Source: Fulvivirgaceae bacterium JP3-4 (GTDB taxonomy: Bacteria > Bacteroidota > Bacteroidia > Cytophagales > Cyclobacteriaceae). Taken from it: a stretch of DNA of 64,000 bases. The notes under the pieces are model-generated. The model did not search any database and was not told where the DNA came from. It worked only from the letters and a program-made list of their open reading frames with translations. Position 1 is the stretch's first letter. Every line of letters begins with the position of its first letter. Where the stretch lies: positions 2,170,001 through 2,234,000 of the forward strand of contig JARKND010000001.1 of NCBI GenBank assembly GCA_029309925.1, given 5' to 3'. The position numbers and the translations under genes are program-made. Positions 36,467-46,146 of this stretch are shown here, piece by piece.

Positions 36467-37324
36467 CTAGTGACTATTTATAAAGTCGCGAATCTCCTTG
36501 TACCGCGGATTCCACGTCCAGAAGAACTGGATGATCATCGGAACATGCTTCTTCCTTTTCTGAACGGTGTAGATGACTGGTGAACCGATGCCTGACAATG
36601 CGGTGCGAAATTTTTCGTTGCCAATGATAATAGACGGATAAGTTCGATCACCCCGGTAGATCAGAAACGGAGGCATATTCGGGTGGACGTAATAAAGTGG
36701 CGAGGCCTTTTTCCATTCAGAAGGGTTTGTAGTGAATGTGTTCAGGTAGGAGTGACCTCCAGGCTTTTTGTCTGCGGTGAGGTATCCGTACATATCTAAT
36801 CCGGCAGCATCAATAAGAATTGCTCCCTTGATGGGAATGTTCACTCCGGCAGAGTCGAGATATTCATCCCGGACAGAAATGAGAGCAGCCAGATGTCCAC
36901 CAGCAGAATGGCCCGACAAAAATACACGGCTCGGATCGCCACCAAAGCGATGAATGTTGTCCTGCACCCATTTTACCGAACGCGCACTCGCGTTTGCCAT
37001 GTCATTGAAATCGCCACTGGGGTTTAACGGATAACCGATGACAACTGTCACAATTCCCTTTCTTGCCATCCTTGAACCCAGAAAATTGTAAAGCTTTTTG
37101 TCTCCCGACCTCCAGCTTCCACCATGGATAAAGATTAGAACACTTCCATCAGCTGTCTTTCGGGGCGAAAATACGTTGAGCGATTGTGGGGGAAGTGACC
37201 TTGCCTCATCGCGCTCCATATAGGTGATGTTCTTATGCCGATGAATACTCCTGAAAGCACAGGAAGTTGACGCCAGCAACACCATCAATGCAATCAATCT
37301 TATGTACCGTCTGCGCTGGATCAT
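36467..37324 (-). CDS. alpha/beta hydrolase lipoprotein, esterase/lipase type
   Basis: A 285-residue protein with an N-terminal lipoprotein-like leader (Cys at about 22, STSC). HGGSWRSGD (67-75) is the oxyanion-hole motif and GHSAGGH (138-144) has nucleophile Ser140; GDRTYPS near the end would carry the acid. This is the pattern of the hormone-sensitive-lipase-like family (BD-FAE). The ATG at 37324 is preferred over the longer frame from 37417, which has no signal sequence. It is divergent from the small lipoprotein gene at 37493. Confidence 0.88.
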   Translation of the reverse strand: MIQRRRYIRLIALMVLLASTSCAFRSIHRHKNITYMERDEARSLPPQSLNVFSPRKTADGSVLIFIHGGSWRSGDKKLYNFLGSRMARKGIVTVVIGYPLNPSGDFNDMANASARSVKWVQDNIHRFGGDPSRVFLSGHSAGGHLAALISVRDEYLDSAGVNIPIKGAILIDAAGLDMYGYLTADKKPGGHSYLNTFTTNPSEWKKASPLYYVHPNMPPFLIYRGDRTYPSIIIGNEKFRTALSGIGSPVIYTVQKRKKHVPMIIQFFWTWNPRYKEIRDFINSH

Positions 37325-37492
37325 GCCTTTAAGATAATAACAAAGTTGCACCGGAGTTGTTTCTCTCGGTCTTGCAAACACTTCAAAATCCTCGATGCCT
37401 GTGCCTTTCTTCCACATTGCGCCTGATCTTCCACACTTTTCCAGGCCCTGCCACGGTATGGCTAACAGGCATGGTTTTAAATGAGGTCGGGA

Positions 37493-37864
37493 ATGCGTTT
37501 CGTCTTTTTACTCCTCATCTCAATAGTAGTTATCCTTTCCGCATGCTCCGAACCGGAAGACCCTGAACTCACCGTAGTCGAGACACTGGAAGTTGAGGAT
37601 AGTTTTTCATCGAGTCGTACGTTTCGGGGTAGTGTCGAGTACCTTGCAGAAGGCGATTCGGTTATCGCATATGGTTTTGAGTGGGAGAGCCGTTATGGTA
37701 ACTGGAAGGCAAAGAAACACAGACGCATCAGCAAAGGCACCTTTTCTTTGAAAGATACCACCCGGCTATCGAAATGGAACAAGTTCTCCGTCCGCGCGTT
37801 CCTTGAAACAAAAAACGGTATTACGTATGGGAATGAAGTTGGCTTTTCAACGGAAGGGAATTGA
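37493..37864 (+). CDS. small lipoprotein with Fn3-like end
   Basis: A 123-residue protein; lipoprotein leader MRFVFLLLISIVVILSACSE with Cys at position 18. The C-terminal VRAFLETKNGITYGNEVGFS is the repeated end motif of Bacteroidota fibronectin-type domains (compare VRAYATNSxGTxYG). One Fn3-like domain only. It probably sits in the outer membrane, facing outwards or inwards. Function unknown. Confidence 0.75.
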   Translation: MRFVFLLLISIVVILSACSEPEDPELTVVETLEVEDSFSSSRTFRGSVEYLAEGDSVIAYGFEWESRYGNWKAKKHRRISKGTFSLKDTTRLSKWNKFSVRAFLETKNGITYGNEVGFSTEGN

Positions 37865-38443
37865 TTTCGGGTTGCGGGTTTCGGGTTCCGTGCTGCGGGT
37901 TCCGATCGAAAGTGTGAGTTTCTAGCTACGGCTTTCAACGCGGAGGTGCGAAGTTCGCGAAGGAAATGCAGTTTGTGGGTACCTCTGCGTTCCCTGCATT
38001 TTCGCCATACAGTCCGCACAACATACTTCCAAGGCCAGCGCGACTACACACTACTTTGCGCTCTCCGCGCAGTTGAGCTAACGGCACCTGATCAAACATT
38101 AACCCGTGTGAAATGTGTTGACGCACCTGCATTCTTACAATTGAGAATAGTCATAACGTAGCACACTCTGGCGTTTAGCCGACTCTAAACATGTCCTGTT
38201 GCGTTCCCTGCATTTGCATTTTCATTATAGCGTTCGCACAACCGACCTCCAAGCGCCAGCGCGACTACACACTACTTTGCGCTCTCTGCGCAGGTGAGCT
38301 AACGGCTCCTGATGAAACACAACCCGTGTGAAATGCCTGTGTTGACGCACCTGCATTCTTAGCATTGAGAATAGTCATAACGTAGCACACTCTGACGCTT
38401 AGCCAACTCTAAACGTGTCCCTCTGCGTTTCCTGCATTTGAAT
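37865..38443. repeat. tandem duplication of a 210-220 bp non-coding element
   Basis: Unit 1 (about 37983-38195) and unit 2 (about 38196-38420) run through the same series of blocks: CTGCGTTCCCTGCATTT, CCAGCGCGACTACACACTAC, TTTGCGCTCTC, AACCCGTGTGAAATG, GTTGACGCACCTGCATTC, and GAGAATAGTCATAACGTAGC. A third unit begins at 38421 but stops after the first block. An upstream part (37936-37975) matches the TTTTTCAACGCGGA element of 52,808 and 59,486. No ORF is maintained. Confidence 0.85.
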
Positions 38444-40870
38444 TCACTCGCTCTTAAGATTATCCACCGGTTTAACAAAAGTCGCCCTGATCGTCTGCGA
38501 GCCAACCGTGATTGCCCCGAACAAAAACAATATGAACACACTCGCGATTATCGTCCCGAAGCCAATGGTCGTATGATACGCAAACAATTCAAGCCAGAAA
38601 TTATTGAAGAACCACGCGAGGGGCAATCCAATCATAATTGACAGCGCAAGCATTTTTAAGAATCCTTTTGACAGTAACAGTACTAACGCAGCGCTGCCTG
38701 AGCCCAACACCTTGCGGATAGAGATTTCCTTCATCCTTGTTTCTGTCGCATACGTAGCCATGCCCAGCAATCCCAGACACGAGATCATAATCGCAAGAAA
38801 TGCAATAAAGCCAAGCACTTTCCCCAGATCACCGAAGATAAGTTCATAGTGTTTATTGATCTCTGACTTCACTTCCATATAATCGGCTTTCAATCCTGGA
38901 TTTACTGTAGCCCATGCTTTTTCGATTGACTGCGTTGCCTTGTTGTAGTCGCCTGTGTACGCGACCTGCAGCACACTCATGTTTGCCGATTCATACAACA
39001 GTGCCATCGGACCGATGCTACTGATGAGGTTGCGGTGATTGTAGTCACGCACTACAGCTTTAACGATCTTGTTTGTCGAGTCGTTGGCAAAGAGGATAGG
39101 TTCACCCACAGCGTCACGGGGATTCTCGAACTGCAGCGCTTTCATCGCAGCTTCGTTGATGATAATGAAGTTCTTGTTGGATTCTCCCTGATCGCGCTGG
39201 AAGAATTCCCCCGCCAGAATTTTCAGCTCCATGTTCACGCTGTAGTCTTCATCCACGAAGAAATAATCAGCATTTACCAGCGCCCGTTCATGTGGATTTC
39301 GCTTGAGGCCACAACCATATGTTGAGCCCGCTGCAGGAACGTGTGACGCTGCCGTAACTGATGTAATGTTGTTGTATTTCTGCAACTCCGTTTTAAGTGT
39401 ATTGAGGGATGTGCCGTTCAGCTTCACCATTACATTGTTGTCGAGGTTGAAGCCATGATCCTGGTGCGTGAACAGATTGAGTTGTTGATAGATGATTATC
39501 ACCGTTACGATAAAGAACAGCGACAGAGTAAACTGTGACACCGTCAGCGCCTTACGCATACCCATGCGCGAGAATAATTTAACATTGCTAAGGTTCTTAA
39601 GTACTGCAATCGGCTGGAAGCCAGACAGCACCACGGCAGGGAAAAATCCGGCCATCACGCCAACCACAAATGTGAAAACGACAAAAATGCCGTATACTGC
39701 CAGGTCGGTGTGAAGGTCCCAACGGAAGGCCTGGGCGAACTTCAATTCAAGCAGCATTGGCTTCATCACGCTGAGCATCAGTATTGCGAGCACCAGTGCA
39801 ACTGAGGCCACCACTACAGACTCAGAGATAAACTGCATGAAGATCTGGCTGCGCATCGCACCCGTTACTTTTCTGATGCCGATCTCACGCGCACGGGTTA
39901 GCGACCGTGCAATGGAAAGGTTCGTAAAATTGAAGCACGAGGTAAGAAGAATGACAAGCGCCAGTCCTCCGAGAAAATAAATCAATGGCCAGGGCAGCTG
40001 TGGACCGATGCTATTGTTGTTAATGTCGCCCGGTGTGATAGAGAGTAGAGGTTGTGTTCCGAACACCATTTTGTGAATGCTCGGCTTCGTAGTTGCGATG
40101 TGGGTTTGAAAGATCTTGTCGAGCTCCCGCTGGAGATCCTGTTCTGTTGTTCCTTCTTCAAGCATCACGTAAGTCCAGCCTTGCCAGAAGTCAGTCCAGT
40201 TGCCGGAAATCTTCGCAAGCTTTCCCGATTCCTCGAGGCTCTTCACGGAGGCCATGCTGGCAAGTCCTTCGAAAACAATGTGAGATTTTTTTCCGTTGTC
40301 TTTGAGCACACCGGTTACTGTATAAAGTCCCACCTCACCAACTTTGATCGTCTGGCCTAGCGGATTTTCTTCTTCGAACAACTTGTTTGCGGCAGCACGC
40401 GTGAGTACTACCGTGAAGGGTTCCTGCAAAGCGGTTTTAGGATCGCCATACTGCAATTCGTATTCGAAGAACTCGAGTGTATTCGCGTCAGCAAAGAATC
40501 CTGCCAAAGGAATGTTAATATCCTGGCCTTCAAACGAAAGCCATCCGTTACCGAAATCTCTTCGCAGGCGTACCGCATCTTTTACTCCTGCATGATTCGC
40601 GAGCAGCTCAGGGGCTATGGGCATCGAGCTTGCGGCACTCCACGGATTTTCAACGACAACTTTCCCGTTTTCGTCCATGTCTTTAGTGGTGACACGGAAG
40701 ATCCGGTCTGCATTGGTGTTGTACCGGTCGTAGCTGACCTGGTCTGCCACGAGCATGATCATCGTCATGCAGATACACATGGCTACGGCAAGACCGAAGA
40801 TATTGATCGCAGAAAAGAATCGGTGACGCAGCAGGCTGCGGAAGGCGGTTTTAAGGTAATTGACGAACAT
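38444..40870 (-). CDS. MacB/FtsX-type ABC transporter permease
   Basis: An 808-residue member of the same family as the permeases at 12019 and 15018: MFVNYLKTAFRSLLRHRFFS start, periplasmic MacB domain, FtsX cores (AREIGIRKVTGAMRSQIFM and MKEISIRKVLGSGSAALV), and a final NPVDNLKSE-like end (VKPVDNLKSE). No ATPase gene is near. The upstream region contains no convincing sigma-54 element, and the stop is directly behind the tandem repeat block. Confidence 0.93.
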   Translation of the reverse strand: MFVNYLKTAFRSLLRHRFFSAINIFGLAVAMCICMTMIMLVADQVSYDRYNTNADRIFRVTTKDMDENGKVVVENPWSAASSMPIAPELLANHAGVKDAVRLRRDFGNGWLSFEGQDINIPLAGFFADANTLEFFEYELQYGDPKTALQEPFTVVLTRAAANKLFEEENPLGQTIKVGEVGLYTVTGVLKDNGKKSHIVFEGLASMASVKSLEESGKLAKISGNWTDFWQGWTYVMLEEGTTEQDLQRELDKIFQTHIATTKPSIHKMVFGTQPLLSITPGDINNNSIGPQLPWPLIYFLGGLALVILLTSCFNFTNLSIARSLTRAREIGIRKVTGAMRSQIFMQFISESVVVASVALVLAILMLSVMKPMLLELKFAQAFRWDLHTDLAVYGIFVVFTFVVGVMAGFFPAVVLSGFQPIAVLKNLSNVKLFSRMGMRKALTVSQFTLSLFFIVTVIIIYQQLNLFTHQDHGFNLDNNVMVKLNGTSLNTLKTELQKYNNITSVTAASHVPAAGSTYGCGLKRNPHERALVNADYFFVDEDYSVNMELKILAGEFFQRDQGESNKNFIIINEAAMKALQFENPRDAVGEPILFANDSTNKIVKAVVRDYNHRNLISSIGPMALLYESANMSVLQVAYTGDYNKATQSIEKAWATVNPGLKADYMEVKSEINKHYELIFGDLGKVLGFIAFLAIMISCLGLLGMATYATETRMKEISIRKVLGSGSAALVLLLSKGFLKMLALSIMIGLPLAWFFNNFWLELFAYHTTIGFGTIIASVFILFLFGAITVGSQTIRATFVKPVDNLKSE

Positions 40871-41578
40871 ACGGTTTGGTTAACATCCGGACCCATAGCC
40901 AGGACGTGGCCGCAATTCCAAAAACCAGTCCAGTTTTGGAAAGCGCTGAATTCAGGAAGAAACAGCGGAATGGTTCATGCGGAGTGTATCAAAGTGAACA
41001 GTCAGAATAATTTTTGAACAGCGTGGCGCGGACAATAGTGGGCGAGGGGCAATTGCGATAGCGGATGATGGTGGGCAATGGCGATCGCGGATGGGTAAAG
41101 CGTAATGGGTAATGGTAATGACGATTGGCCGGTGGTGTCCAGCTGGGTTGAGAAATTGACGAGGGACATGCAAGACGTGCCCCTCGGCTGCACCAGTTCT
41201 TGAGCCGGCCATGCGCAAGCATGGTCGCGCGAAAGACCCTTCAGCAATGGAACGCGTCACAAGGAACACTACAACCTAGTCTGAAACGCAGCCGCCTCCA
41301 AAGCAGAATCCTCCATCCACCCAACATTAACACATTAAGACATTAACACATTAACACCTTAACACAAACCACGAAGCCTAAACACACGAACACCTGCACC
41401 CAACTCAAAAGCTCCGAGGAATTTTCCGGACACTTGATACATCACCCGAAGCAGCTCTTTCAACTAACGCTGCACTCCGCATCCCGCATACCGTGGGAGT
41501 TACACTCCAACTAATCACATGCAGTTCATCAGGCATATAATTCGTTAGACGCTTATAAAAACTAATCAACTGCAAAAA
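40871..41578. repeat. long gap filled with repeat families
   Basis: No gene in 708 bases. It carries a GGGTAATGGC-type array (41,033-41,125), a copy of the GAGCCGGCCATGCGCAAGCAT element (about 41,190-41,258) and a CATTAACACATTAAGACATT array (41,327-41,400). The part just before 41579 is AT-rich and may hold the promoter of the next gene. Confidence 0.65.
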
Positions 41579-42337
41579 ATGAAAATCACATTGCTATCAA
41601 TCTGTGTATTGACACTGTTGTTTCAATGCACAACCCCGGACCTCACGCTCCAGGAATTGCACGATCAAAAATTAAGAGCAGCAGCTGCTGATGAAGCGTC
41701 ACAAAAGATTTCGCGACAGCACCTCGCCATCGAGATGATTATCTATGAAGGATTCGAAGAAACCTACGAGGCGCGACTCAGTTTTGAAGGACAGGGAAGC
41801 ATCACCATCCAGGGTTCGGAGAATTTTGCCGGCACATACCAGATGCCTGTAAACTTTCAGGACAACTACAAACCTGGCACTTACATCCTCAACATCGATG
41901 GCAGGCTGAACCAGATTACTGCGCTGAAGTCGTTCAGCTATCAGGGTGCATTCAAAACCTTCACTGGCATTGAGCACCTGAAAGCGCTCAGGGAAATCGA
42001 ACTCGAACTTCATGGACCAGTGCTTGACCTCAGTCGCAACAGCAAGCTTGAAAACTTTTCTGTTGGCATCCACGATGTCTCCAACCTTATCCTGCCAGAG
42101 CGGCATTCCATTCAGTTCTTCTTCCTGCGCACAAACGCCATTACTATTGAGCAGTATGTTGCTATTCTTGACAACATTCACGGCAATGCCATGCGCAAGT
42201 CAATTATGAATGGAGGCTTCGATATCACCATCAGCGAGGAGATCGAACAATATATCAACGCGAACCCGGAGGTCGCCAACAAGCTGAAGGAACTGAGAGA
42301 CGTTCTCGGCTGGGAGCTGTCGTTCCAGCCAGCGTGA
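41579..42337 (+). CDS. lipoprotein with leucine-rich-like repeats
   Basis: A 252-residue protein with a lipoprotein leader (MKITLLSICVLTLLFQCTT, Cys17). After it come strands and a series of N/L-rich turns (GIEHLKALREIELELHGPVL, LDLSRNSKLENFSVGIHDVS, NLILPERHSI) like LRR proteins. It is related in layout to the lipoproteins at 58337 and 61379, but lacks their VDWGDG motif. Function unknown; surface attachment is likely. Confidence 0.65.
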   Translation: MKITLLSICVLTLLFQCTTPDLTLQELHDQKLRAAAADEASQKISRQHLAIEMIIYEGFEETYEARLSFEGQGSITIQGSENFAGTYQMPVNFQDNYKPGTYILNIDGRLNQITALKSFSYQGAFKTFTGIEHLKALREIELELHGPVLDLSRNSKLENFSVGIHDVSNLILPERHSIQFFFLRTNAITIEQYVAILDNIHGNAMRKSIMNGGFDITISEEIEQYINANPEVANKLKELRDVLGWELSFQPA

Positions 42338-42802
42338 CGCAGACGTGAAGTTCGTAAGTGAGTTCATACAAGTCTCCTGCAAGTCGGGAGACTTTTTTGG
42401 TTATGGCCAGAGCAGCAGCGTGGGATTCAGGGTGCAGGTTGCAAGTTGCATGTTGCACGTCATATGTTGCATGTCACGGCATCTTGAGCAGCTCTGGTTC
42501 TTGAGCTCGACCCATGCCACCGGCATGGTCAAGCGAAAAACCCCTCGGCAATGAAACGCACATCGCTGTGCCGAGCGGACCCATCTATGAAACGCAGCTA
42601 GCTCAAACAATCTCTGTCACGCAAGCCCGCAACACGGCCGCTCTACAATAACAACATTAACAGACTAACACCTTAACACATTACAACAGACACGCGAACA
42701 TGAGCACACGACCACATGAGCACATTGTTGCCCATCTCCGATGAATTAACATTAACCGCAGACAGGTACAAGAATTTTCCAGATGAAATAAAAAAAAGAC
42801 CT
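42338..42802. repeat. gap with repeats
   Basis: No gene. Between 42,421 and 42,475 runs of GTTGCAAGTTGCATGTTGC type; at 42,482-42,553 a diverged copy of the TTCTTGAGCxCGACCCATGC element; at 42,645-42,725 a CATTAACAGACTAACACCTT array. The last 80 bases are AT-rich and end at the start of the T9SS cargo gene. Confidence 0.6.
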
Positions 42803-44701
42803 ATGAAAATACTCTACAACTTTGTCGCGCTCTTGTGCGCGATGGCTTTATCTTTTTCTTCCTTGAGCCAGGAAAAAATGTGGTACATCGCTGGTGGACT
42901 CGGCTTCGCAGGCACTGATGGTTCTAACCCGCTGCCATGTGCGTGGAAAAATCCCGAACTATATGGATACAGTGGCGCTTTTGTGATGCAGGCATCAACC
43001 GGTGATGTTTATGTTGTGAATACCGAAGGCGGTGAAGTGGAAGATGAAGAACACGGAATCGTTGGCTATGGAGCAATCGCTCGTGTAAGCAAAGATGGCA
43101 TGCAACGCATCACCGGCCTTGGCTATGCGCAGACGCACGTGTATATGACTGAAGGAAAGAATGGTTATATCTATGGCGTCCGAAGCAATGCATTCGCATA
43201 CTACCTCTTCCGCTTCAAAATCGATGGCAGCGACTATAGCGAAACATACTTCAGCACCTATGGTATGCGTGCTTCCGAACTCACAACGACAGCAGCAGGA
43301 GAGATCATGGGTACTTCAAGCTATCACCTCTATAAGATGAAACCTGACATTTCCGGCATTGAAAAAGTTTATGCGTATCAGAAAGCCACTGGCAACAGCC
43401 CGGTCGGAAAACTTCACTACAGCAATGACGGATATTTGTATGGTGCAACAAAGCTTGGCGGAACAGGTAACTATGGCGTTGTATATCGCGTGAAGCCTGA
43501 TGGAACAGGTTATACGGTTTTGCACAACTTCAATATCGCCAACGGCAGGTACCCCGACCGTGGACTGACTGAAGATGCCTCGGGATATCTGTATGGCGTA
43601 ACACGCCAGGGAGGACAATTTCACAAAGGCGTTTTGTTCCGCATCCACAAGAGCGGCAGTGGATTTGAAATCCTTCATCATTTCACAACGGAAGGACCTA
43701 ACAACTACTACGATGAGCAAGATCTTCCAACGAATGTGCAGCTTGCCCAGAATGGTACAATCCTTGGCGAAGTACCCAACAAGTATCACCACAGCATGTT
43801 CATCTATAACCTGGCCACGAGACGCTATCGCGAACCGTATTCAAATGATGCAGTAATCACTGACATCCATGTCTTTCGCGAAGTTACACCAAACATCCAG
43901 GTGCTTAGCCCTGCAGATGGTGCGGTTAATGTTCGCACCAGCGATCCATACAAGGTAAGCAACGTAACCGGTGCTGCCTGGTACGACATTCAGTTCAGTA
44001 CTGACCCGGGGTTCAGTACAAATGTGATCACGGTAGACTTCCAGGAATCCACAACCATCCCGCCTGTTAACCTCGTTCCGAATACAAAGTATTACACCCG
44101 CGCGAAGTCAAGCCTGTGGCCTTACTTTGGAAAGGTAACTTCGTTCACCACCAGCGCTAATATGGTTTATGGGTTCGTCAGCAATCCGAAAGATGGCGCG
44201 ACTAATGTTGAGGCACCTACTTTGAAGATCACCGCGAACCAGATCTCCGGTGCAAAGCGCTACGTAATCCAGATCAGCACTACACCTGATTTCTCCAGCG
44301 ATGTGAATCAGCGTGAATCGTCTGTGGATTATCAGCGTACAATGGAATTCCACGGACTGTCATACCAAACAAAATATTATGCGCGCATGAAGACCGATGT
44401 GTCTTCAGATTTCGGACGTGTCACGAGCTTCACCACCAAATCCGAACCGATGGCGTTCTCGCAGGATGCCATTACGCTTGATGTACACCCCAATCCGTCA
44501 ACAGATTACTTCCGCCTCACGAGCACTGCACCCGCTGACGTTCAAATCTCCGTCACCAAGCTCACAGGCGAATTAATGTCTACGCACGCGCTATCCGCAG
44601 GATCTGCGCTCGATGTCGGCCAGGATTTCCCGAAAGGGATTTACATCATGCGAATCGTCAGCGCTGAAGGAGTAGTAATCAAGCGGTTGGTGAAAGAGTA
44701 G
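42803..44701 (+). CDS. secreted T9SS cargo with GloVer-like propeller repeats and Fn3-like domains
   Basis: A 632-residue protein with a signal peptide (ending SSLSQEK). An N-terminal part (about 25-370) has tandem units with the motif YLYGATKLGGTGNYGVVYRV and YLYGVTRQGGQFHKGVLFRI, typical of the GloVer repeat found in Bacteroidota. Two Ig/Fn3-like domains follow, with DIQFSTDPGFS and VIQISTTPDFS. The last 85 residues are a type A T9SS sorting domain (HPNPSTDYFRL ... GIYIMRIV ... KRLVKE). It is exported by the type IX machinery, which must be encoded elsewhere. The ATG at 42803 begins the signal peptide. Confidence 0.88.
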   Translation: MKILYNFVALLCAMALSFSSLSQEKMWYIAGGLGFAGTDGSNPLPCAWKNPELYGYSGAFVMQASTGDVYVVNTEGGEVEDEEHGIVGYGAIARVSKDGMQRITGLGYAQTHVYMTEGKNGYIYGVRSNAFAYYLFRFKIDGSDYSETYFSTYGMRASELTTTAAGEIMGTSSYHLYKMKPDISGIEKVYAYQKATGNSPVGKLHYSNDGYLYGATKLGGTGNYGVVYRVKPDGTGYTVLHNFNIANGRYPDRGLTEDASGYLYGVTRQGGQFHKGVLFRIHKSGSGFEILHHFTTEGPNNYYDEQDLPTNVQLAQNGTILGEVPNKYHHSMFIYNLATRRYREPYSNDAVITDIHVFREVTPNIQVLSPADGAVNVRTSDPYKVSNVTGAAWYDIQFSTDPGFSTNVITVDFQESTTIPPVNLVPNTKYYTRAKSSLWPYFGKVTSFTTSANMVYGFVSNPKDGATNVEAPTLKITANQISGAKRYVIQISTTPDFSSDVNQRESSVDYQRTMEFHGLSYQTKYYARMKTDVSSDFGRVTSFTTKSEPMAFSQDAITLDVHPNPSTDYFRLTSTAPADVQISVTKLTGELMSTHALSAGSALDVGQDFPKGIYIMRIVSAEGVVIKRLVKE

Positions 44702-45000
44702 GGGAAGGCGAACGGGTGATGGATGATGGGTGATTGATGATGGGTAATGGGTGATAGATGATAGGTGATGGGTAATGGGTAATGGCACATCGATGAGCAG
44801 CACCGGTTCTTGAGCCGGCTATGCGCAAGCATGGCCGCGCGAAAGACCCTTCAGCAATGGAACGCATGCGCTGCGCACCGCTCACTCAACTATGCAAACG
44901 CAGCCGCTTACCGAGACAAGATCTATCGTTCCACTTACCTCAACACATTAACACACCCCACAACCCGCGCACATGAGCACCCGACCACCTGCGCACATTC
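44702..45000. repeat. gap with arrays and a dispersed element
   Basis: A GGGTGATAGATGATAGGTGA array (44,700-44,787), then a near-exact copy (about 44,801-44,868) of the element at 41,190 (GAGCCGGCTATGCGCAAGCA ...), then a short array of CAACACATTAACACACC type up to 45,000. The element contains a small palindrome (CATGCGCAAGCATG-like). No gene. Confidence 0.65.
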
Positions 45001-46146
45001 TTATTCCAGCTTATAACCCTTCCCATGGACATTGGTAATCTTCAGCTCCGGATCAGCACTCAGCTTCTTCCGGAGCTTTGATACAAACATGTCGAGGCTG
45101 CGACCGGTGATCACACCTTCATCGAGCCAGATCTTCTGCATCAGCATCTCACGCGTCACGAGCTCGCCAAAAGAGTTGTTCAGCAGTTCGAGGATCCTGC
45201 ACTCTTTCTCGGTAAGACTGATTTCTTCATCACCCGACAACAACCGCTGGCCCTTTACATCGAAATGAAGTTTTCCAAGCGGTGTCAGTGTCGTCAGCGA
45301 TTCGTGTGGTGTCTTGACGGCTTCATGCTTTGTCACAAACATACCGGCACGCGCGAGCACGAGCGTCACGCCAAGTGATATAAGCATGCCGGTATAAAAG
45401 AGACTGACAAGTGGATAGGCTTCCGTTGGCGCCCTTAATTCCTGAGGGTTTAGCCCGGTGTCATCAGCAGGTGACTTGATTAAACTCAGCTGTTGTGCCA
45501 AACTGGTCTGCGTGTCGGTGGCGGATAGCTGGGGGGTTGTATTGGTCTGCACACCCTTTGACGTTGACTTCTCAATCCGCCTGGTGTCCTCTTTCTTCAC
45601 GTCCGGAGTTTTATACAGATCAGTAAATGCAAATTCAATCAGGTAGCAACCCAGCGGTTCATACCGTCCCGTGCAGCCCAGGATGTCTGGCGAGCTGTTG
45701 TTGATCTGAAAACCATAGACGATGCTTGCTGTCAGACAATCGTGCACGGTAACCGTATATCCAGCAGGAAAACGCCACTTCGGCAAAAATGTTTGCGTGA
45801 GTGCAATGAGCGAGTCGTGACTGAAATTAAATTGTTTTTCAACCTGCAGCGTGAACGTGCCTTCGCTTACTTCGGTGACCGGCAACACCCGCGACATTGA
45901 ATCACCCGACTGCAACAGCAACTGATGACCGATCAGTCGGATCAGCAGATTGACCTGCTTCATGCGCATCTCGCGTTCACCGGGACCGCCAGTCCCCAGC
46001 GCAGTCTCCGGATCGTGAATGCGATCACTGCGCACCTCCACCGATGCAAATGCCACTGTAACACAGAAGATCAATACGGCAGCAATGCCTGAGCGCACCA
46101 GCATCGGGTTGGTGAAAAGCCCATCAGAAACAGAATTTATACGCAT
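45001..46146 (-). CDS. membrane-bound winged-helix regulator with periplasmic sensor domain
   Basis: A 381-residue protein with an N-terminal signal or membrane span (about 16-36), a 210-residue extracytoplasmic part with three Cys (HDC, LGC, LGC), a second span (about 247-268), and a cytoplasmic OmpR/PhoB-type winged helix (288-381: SLTEKECRILELLNNSF, VTREMLMQKIW, GRSLDMFVSKLRKKL). In ToxR/CadC the DNA-binding domain is N-terminal; here it is C-terminal. It resembles Bacteroidota one-component regulators. It faces the BNR gene across the 46.1-46.7 kb gap and is convergent with the T9SS cargo gene, either of which may be controlled by it. Confidence 0.88.
   Translation of the reverse strand: MRINSVSDGLFTNPMLVRSGIAAVLIFCVTVAFASVEVRSDRIHDPETALGTGGPGEREMRMKQVNLLIRLIGHQLLLQSGDSMSRVLPVTEVSEGTFTLQVEKQFNFSHDSLIALTQTFLPKWRFPAGYTVTVHDCLTASIVYGFQINNSSPDILGCTGRYEPLGCYLIEFAFTDLYKTPDVKKEDTRRIEKSTSKGVQTNTTPQLSATDTQTSLAQQLSLIKSPADDTGLNPQELRAPTEAYPLVSLFYTGMLISLGVTLVLARAGMFVTKHEAVKTPHESLTTLTPLGKLHFDVKGQRLLSGDEEISLTEKECRILELLNNSFGELVTREMLMQKIWLDEGVITGRSLDMFVSKLRKKLSADPELKITNVHGKGYKLE

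Noticed and set aside
37983-38441. Tandem repeats as a possible CRISPR array
   Set aside because: The period is over 200 bases with only two complete units; there are no short conserved repeats with equal unique spacers and no cas genes.
40592-41017. 141-codon plus-strand frame opposite the permease start and following gap
   Set aside because: Most of it is antisense to the clear permease gene; the rest lies in the gap and shows no domain.
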